Source of the DNA: Pseudomonas atagonensis
Lineage (GTDB): Bacteria > Pseudomonadota > Gammaproteobacteria > Pseudomonadales > Pseudomonadaceae
Assembly (NCBI RefSeq): GCF_011369485.1
Contig: NZ_VXCA01000003.1
Location: 1 to 64,000, forward strand
Length of the DNA: 64,000 nucleotides
Direction: 5' to 3'
Positions 61,318 through 64,000 of the stretch are shown here, piece by piece (positions within the stretch are counted from its first letter, which is position 1; every line of letters begins with the position of its first letter). The notes beneath the pieces were generated by a model that was not told the origin of the DNA, did no database searches, and worked only from the letters and a program-made list of their open reading frames with translations. A program made the position numbers and the translations under genes.

Positions 61318-62896
61318 GGCCACCCACGCCGACAGCAAACAGGCCCAGCGACTGCTGCGCCTCTATCATCTCTACCGTTTAAGTGTCGGCATCACCCTGG
61401 TGCTGTTGATCTCCAGCAATATGGACAACCGCCTGCTGATGTCGGCCGACGACGATCTGCTGCGCAGCGGCAGTTGGCTGTATCTGGTGCTCAACATCCT
61501 GCTGGTGGTGTTCCTCGAGAACACCCGACGCCCCGCTCAACTGTTCAGTCTGGCGCTGGTCGATGTCTTGCTGCTGTGCGGCCTGTTTTACGCGGCGGGC
61601 GGTGTCGGCAGTGCGCTTGGCAACTTGCTGATCGTTTCGGTGGCCATCAGCAATACCTTGCTGCGCCGACGCATCGGCCTGCTGATTGCCGCCATCGGCG
61701 CCCTCGGCATTGTCGGCTTGAGTTTTCTGCTGAGTTTCAGTCATCCCCTCAGTGCCAACGAATACCTGCAGGCCGGCACCCTCGGCGCACTGTGTTTTGC
61801 CGCCTCGCTACTGGTGCAAGGGTTGATCCGGCGCCTGGAAGTCAGCGAAACCCTGGCCGAGCAACGCGCCAGCGAAGTGGTCGGTCTCGAAGCCCTGAAC
61901 GCGCTGATCCTGCAACGCATGCGCACCGGCATTCTGGTGATCGACGAACGACGCCGGGTGCAACTGGCCAACCACAGCGCCCAGACGCTGCTGGCGCAAA
62001 CGCATTTGCAGGGCCACCTGATCGACGACTATTCGTCGGCACTGGTCGATCGCCTGCAATTGTGGATGAACAATCCGACCCTGCGCCCACAGAGCCTGAA
62101 GATCCCCGGCAACGGTCTGGAACTGCAACCGAGCTTTATTGCGCTCGAACAGAGCCCGAATCAGCAGACCCTGATCTTTCTTGAAGACCTCGCCCAGATC
62201 GCCCAACAGGCCCAGCAGCTCAAACTGGCGGCGCTTGGACGTCTGACCGCCGGCATCTCCCACGAGATTCGCAATCCATTGGGCGCCATCAGTCACGCCG
62301 CGCAGCTATTGGGCGAATCCGAGGAACTCGACAACGCGGATCGACGTCTGACGCAGATCATTCAAGACCATTCCCAGCGCATGAACCGAGTCATTGAAAA
62401 CGTCCTGCAACTGTCCCGCCGTCAGCAAAGCGCACCGCAACGGCTGGACCTCAAGCCGTGGCTGGAAAACTTCGTCGCCGAAAGCCGTGAACAGGCCAGT
62501 GAGCGCCAGCAGATTCATCTGCGCATTGATTCAGGCGACTTCACCACCCTGATGGATCCCAACCAGCTCACACAGATCCTCGACAACCTCCTGCGCAACG
62601 GCTGGCGCCATAGCGCCCTGCTACACGACCGCGCTGAAGTCTGGCTGGCCCTTTTCATCGACGCCGATAGTCAATTGGCGGTGCTTGAAGTGCAAGACAA
62701 CGGCCCCGGCGTTCCGATCGAAGAGCAGCCGCATTTGTTCGAGCCGTTCTTCACCACCAGCAGTCAAGGCACCGGCCTTGGGCTTTATCTGTCCCGTGAG
62801 CTGTGCGAAAGCAACCAGGCGCGCCTAGACTTCAAACCACGCCAAGGCGGCGGCTGCTTTCGCATCACCTTTGCTCACGGACGGAAACAAAGTTGA
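61301..62896 (+). CDS. pilS: PilS sensor histidine kinase
   Basis: 531 residues from the GTG at 61301, which overlaps the PP0621 gene. Six membrane segments (about 25-190) form the sensor that monitors pilin level by contact with PilA. A PAS domain (about 200-290), HisKA with His321 in GISHEIRNPLGAI and HATPase_c follow. It controls PilR. The start codon is a GTG; the ATG further inside would remove part of the first helix. Confidence 0.94.
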   Translation: MQVIAEATHADSKQAQRLLRLYHLYRLSVGITLVLLISSNMDNRLLMSADDDLLRSGSWLYLVLNILLVVFLENTRRPAQLFSLALVDVLLLCGLFYAAGGVGSALGNLLIVSVAISNTLLRRRIGLLIAAIGALGIVGLSFLLSFSHPLSANEYLQAGTLGALCFAASLLVQGLIRRLEVSETLAEQRASEVVGLEALNALILQRMRTGILVIDERRRVQLANHSAQTLLAQTHLQGHLIDDYSSALVDRLQLWMNNPTLRPQSLKIPGNGLELQPSFIALEQSPNQQTLIFLEDLAQIAQQAQQLKLAALGRLTAGISHEIRNPLGAISHAAQLLGESEELDNADRRLTQIIQDHSQRMNRVIENVLQLSRRQQSAPQRLDLKPWLENFVAESREQASERQQIHLRIDSGDFTTLMDPNQLTQILDNLLRNGWRHSALLHDRAEVWLALFIDADSQLAVLEVQDNGPGVPIEEQPHLFEPFFTTSSQGTGLGLYLSRELCESNQARLDFKPRQGGGCFRITFAHGRKQS

Positions 62897-64000
62897 ACAC
62901 GAGCCCACGGCAAAAAATCCTCATCGTCGACGACGAACCGGACATCCGCGAACTCCTGGAAATCACCCTCGGGCGGATGAAGCTCGAGACTTTCAGCGCA
63001 CGCAATCTGACCGAAGCCCAGACGCTGTTGCACCGCGAGACGTTCGACCTGTGCCTGACCGACATGCGCCTGCCCGACGGCACCGGGCTTGAACTGGTGC
63101 AGCACATCCAGCAACGTTATCCACAATTGCCGGTGGCGATGATCACCGCTTATGGCAGCCTCGAAACCGCGATCAACGCGCTGAAGGCCGGGGCATTCGA
63201 CTTCCTTACCAAACCGGTGGACCTGAGCCGTCTGCGCGAACTGGTCGCCGCCGCTCTGCGCATGCCAGTAGCAGGTGGCGTATCGAGCTCGATTGATCGG
63301 CGCCTGCTGGGCAACTCGCTGCCGATGCGCAATCTGCGCAAACAAATCGACAAACTCGCCCGCAGTCAGGCGCCGGTGTACATCAGCGGCGAATCCGGCA
63401 GCGGTAAAGAGTTGGTTGCGCGGCTGATTCACGAGCAAGGCCCGCGCGCCAGCCAGGCATTTGTGCCAGTGAACTGCGGGGCGATTCCGTCGGAGCTGAT
63501 GGAAAGCGAGTTTTTCGGTCACCGTAAAGGCAGTTTTACCGGCGCCGTCGAGGACAAACCGGGGCTGTTTCAGGCTGCGCAGGGCGGTACGTTGTTTCTC
63601 GATGAAGTGGCGGACTTGCCGCTGTCGATGCAGGTAAAACTGCTGCGGGCGATTCAGGAGAAAGCCGTGCGCAGCGTCGGCGGCCAGCAGGAAACCGTGG
63701 TCGACGTGCGGATTCTTTGCGCAACCCACAAGGATCTCGAAGCCGAGGTGGCCGCCGAACGCTTCCGTCAGGATCTGTATTACCGGCTCAACGTCATCGA
63801 ACTGCGCGTACCCCCACTGCGTGAGCGACGCGACGACATTGAAGTGCTCGCCACGCACATGCTCAAGCGCTTGGCCAGCGGCACCGGCCAACCGGCGGCG
63901 CGCCTGCACCCGCAGGCACTTGAGGCACTGAAGGGCTACCGTTTTCCGGGCAATGTGCGCGAACTTGAGAACGTCCTCGAACGCGCCCACACGCTGTGTG
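62893..64000 (+). CDS. pilR: PilR, sigma-54-dependent response regulator (partial)
   Basis: The gene runs off the right edge; 369 complete codons are visible of an expected 445 or so. It starts with TTG at 62893, overlapping the pilS stop. The receiver domain has Asp57 in LTDMRLPDG, and the AAA+ domain has Walker A GESGSGKE (166-173) and the sigma-54 contact GSFTGA. The Fis-type DNA-binding domain lies outside. PilR activates pilA transcription from its sigma-54 promoter (42490-42504). Confidence 0.95.
   Translation, partial: MNTSPRQKILIVDDEPDIRELLEITLGRMKLETFSARNLTEAQTLLHRETFDLCLTDMRLPDGTGLELVQHIQQRYPQLPVAMITAYGSLETAINALKAGAFDFLTKPVDLSRLRELVAAALRMPVAGGVSSSIDRRLLGNSLPMRNLRKQIDKLARSQAPVYISGESGSGKELVARLIHEQGPRASQAFVPVNCGAIPSELMESEFFGHRKGSFTGAVEDKPGLFQAAQGGTLFLDEVADLPLSMQVKLLRAIQEKAVRSVGGQQETVVDVRILCATHKDLEAEVAAERFRQDLYYRLNVIELRVPPLRERRDDIEVLATHMLKRLASGTGQPAARLHPQALEALKGYRFPGNVRELENVLERAHTLC

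Overview
The window reads as ordinary chromosomal core DNA of a Pseudomonas, most likely the P. fluorescens group. I infer this from the Pseudomonas-specific regulatory RNAs (crcZ, prrF), CbrAB, PilSR, the phu haem genes, the high-GC codon use and several intergenic REP/REPIN repeats of the GTGGGAG..GGGCTTGCTC type. No phage, insertion sequence, plasmid or CRISPR genes were seen. From memory of P. aeruginosa PAO1, the order from msrQ to acs follows the PA4691-PA4733 region, and pilA/pilBCD to pilR follows PA4525-PA4547, with an internal junction near 36-41 kb.

Layout. 0-6.5 kb: an rRNA-type promoter leaves the left edge, then msrPQ (periplasmic methionine sulfoxide repair), pssA and the branched-chain amino acid operon ilvIHC, all on the minus strand. 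6.5-13.8 kb: small envelope proteins, the PBP1b pair lpoP-mrcB, a phosphotransferase/P-loop kinase fusion, a pentapeptide protein, a TfoX-C protein and cbpA. 13.8-18 kb: the iron-stress sRNA prrF and the haem importer phuTUVW, both with Fur boxes, plus a divergent Rieske protein. 18-21.8 kb: sfsA, an aminotransferase, dksA and gluQ. 21.9-27 kb: the carbon-catabolite module cbrX-cbrA-cbrB-crcZ. 27-36.7 kb: pcnB, folK, panBCD, pgi and acs. 36.8-41.7 kb: an rRNA-type methyltransferase, a large DUF748 envelope protein, a DUF2845 protein and a BON-domain protein. 42-47.3 kb: divergent pilA and pilBCD-coaE-yacG. 47.3-52.9 kb: a CbiM-like permease, a nitrilase-family hydrolase, DUF1780, MOSC, DUF3094, a type II NADH dehydrogenase and an EF-hand/EGKCG protein. 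52.9-64 kb: a chemoreceptor, four tRNAs (Asn, Pro, Lys, Pro), clpB, pgeF, rluD, bamD, pilS and the start of pilR, which is cut by the right edge.

Several regulators and their targets lie in the same window. CbrB (sigma-54 activator) has a matching TGTTAC-N14-GTAACA site and a -24/-12 promoter in front of crcZ. PilSR lies 20 kb from a sigma-54 promoter in front of pilA. Fur boxes flank the phu/prrF locus. DksA is encoded 35 kb from a tRNA promoter with a GC-rich discriminator. The least expected item is the small secreted EF-hand protein at 52.4 kb with tandem EGKCG motifs, the signature of copper-binding RiPP precursors (HvfA/bufferin type), with no modifying enzyme encoded beside it. Other points worth checking are a possible Shine-Dalgarno-sequestering hairpin before msrP, a leader ORF before ilvI, and a terminator inside the tRNA cluster.
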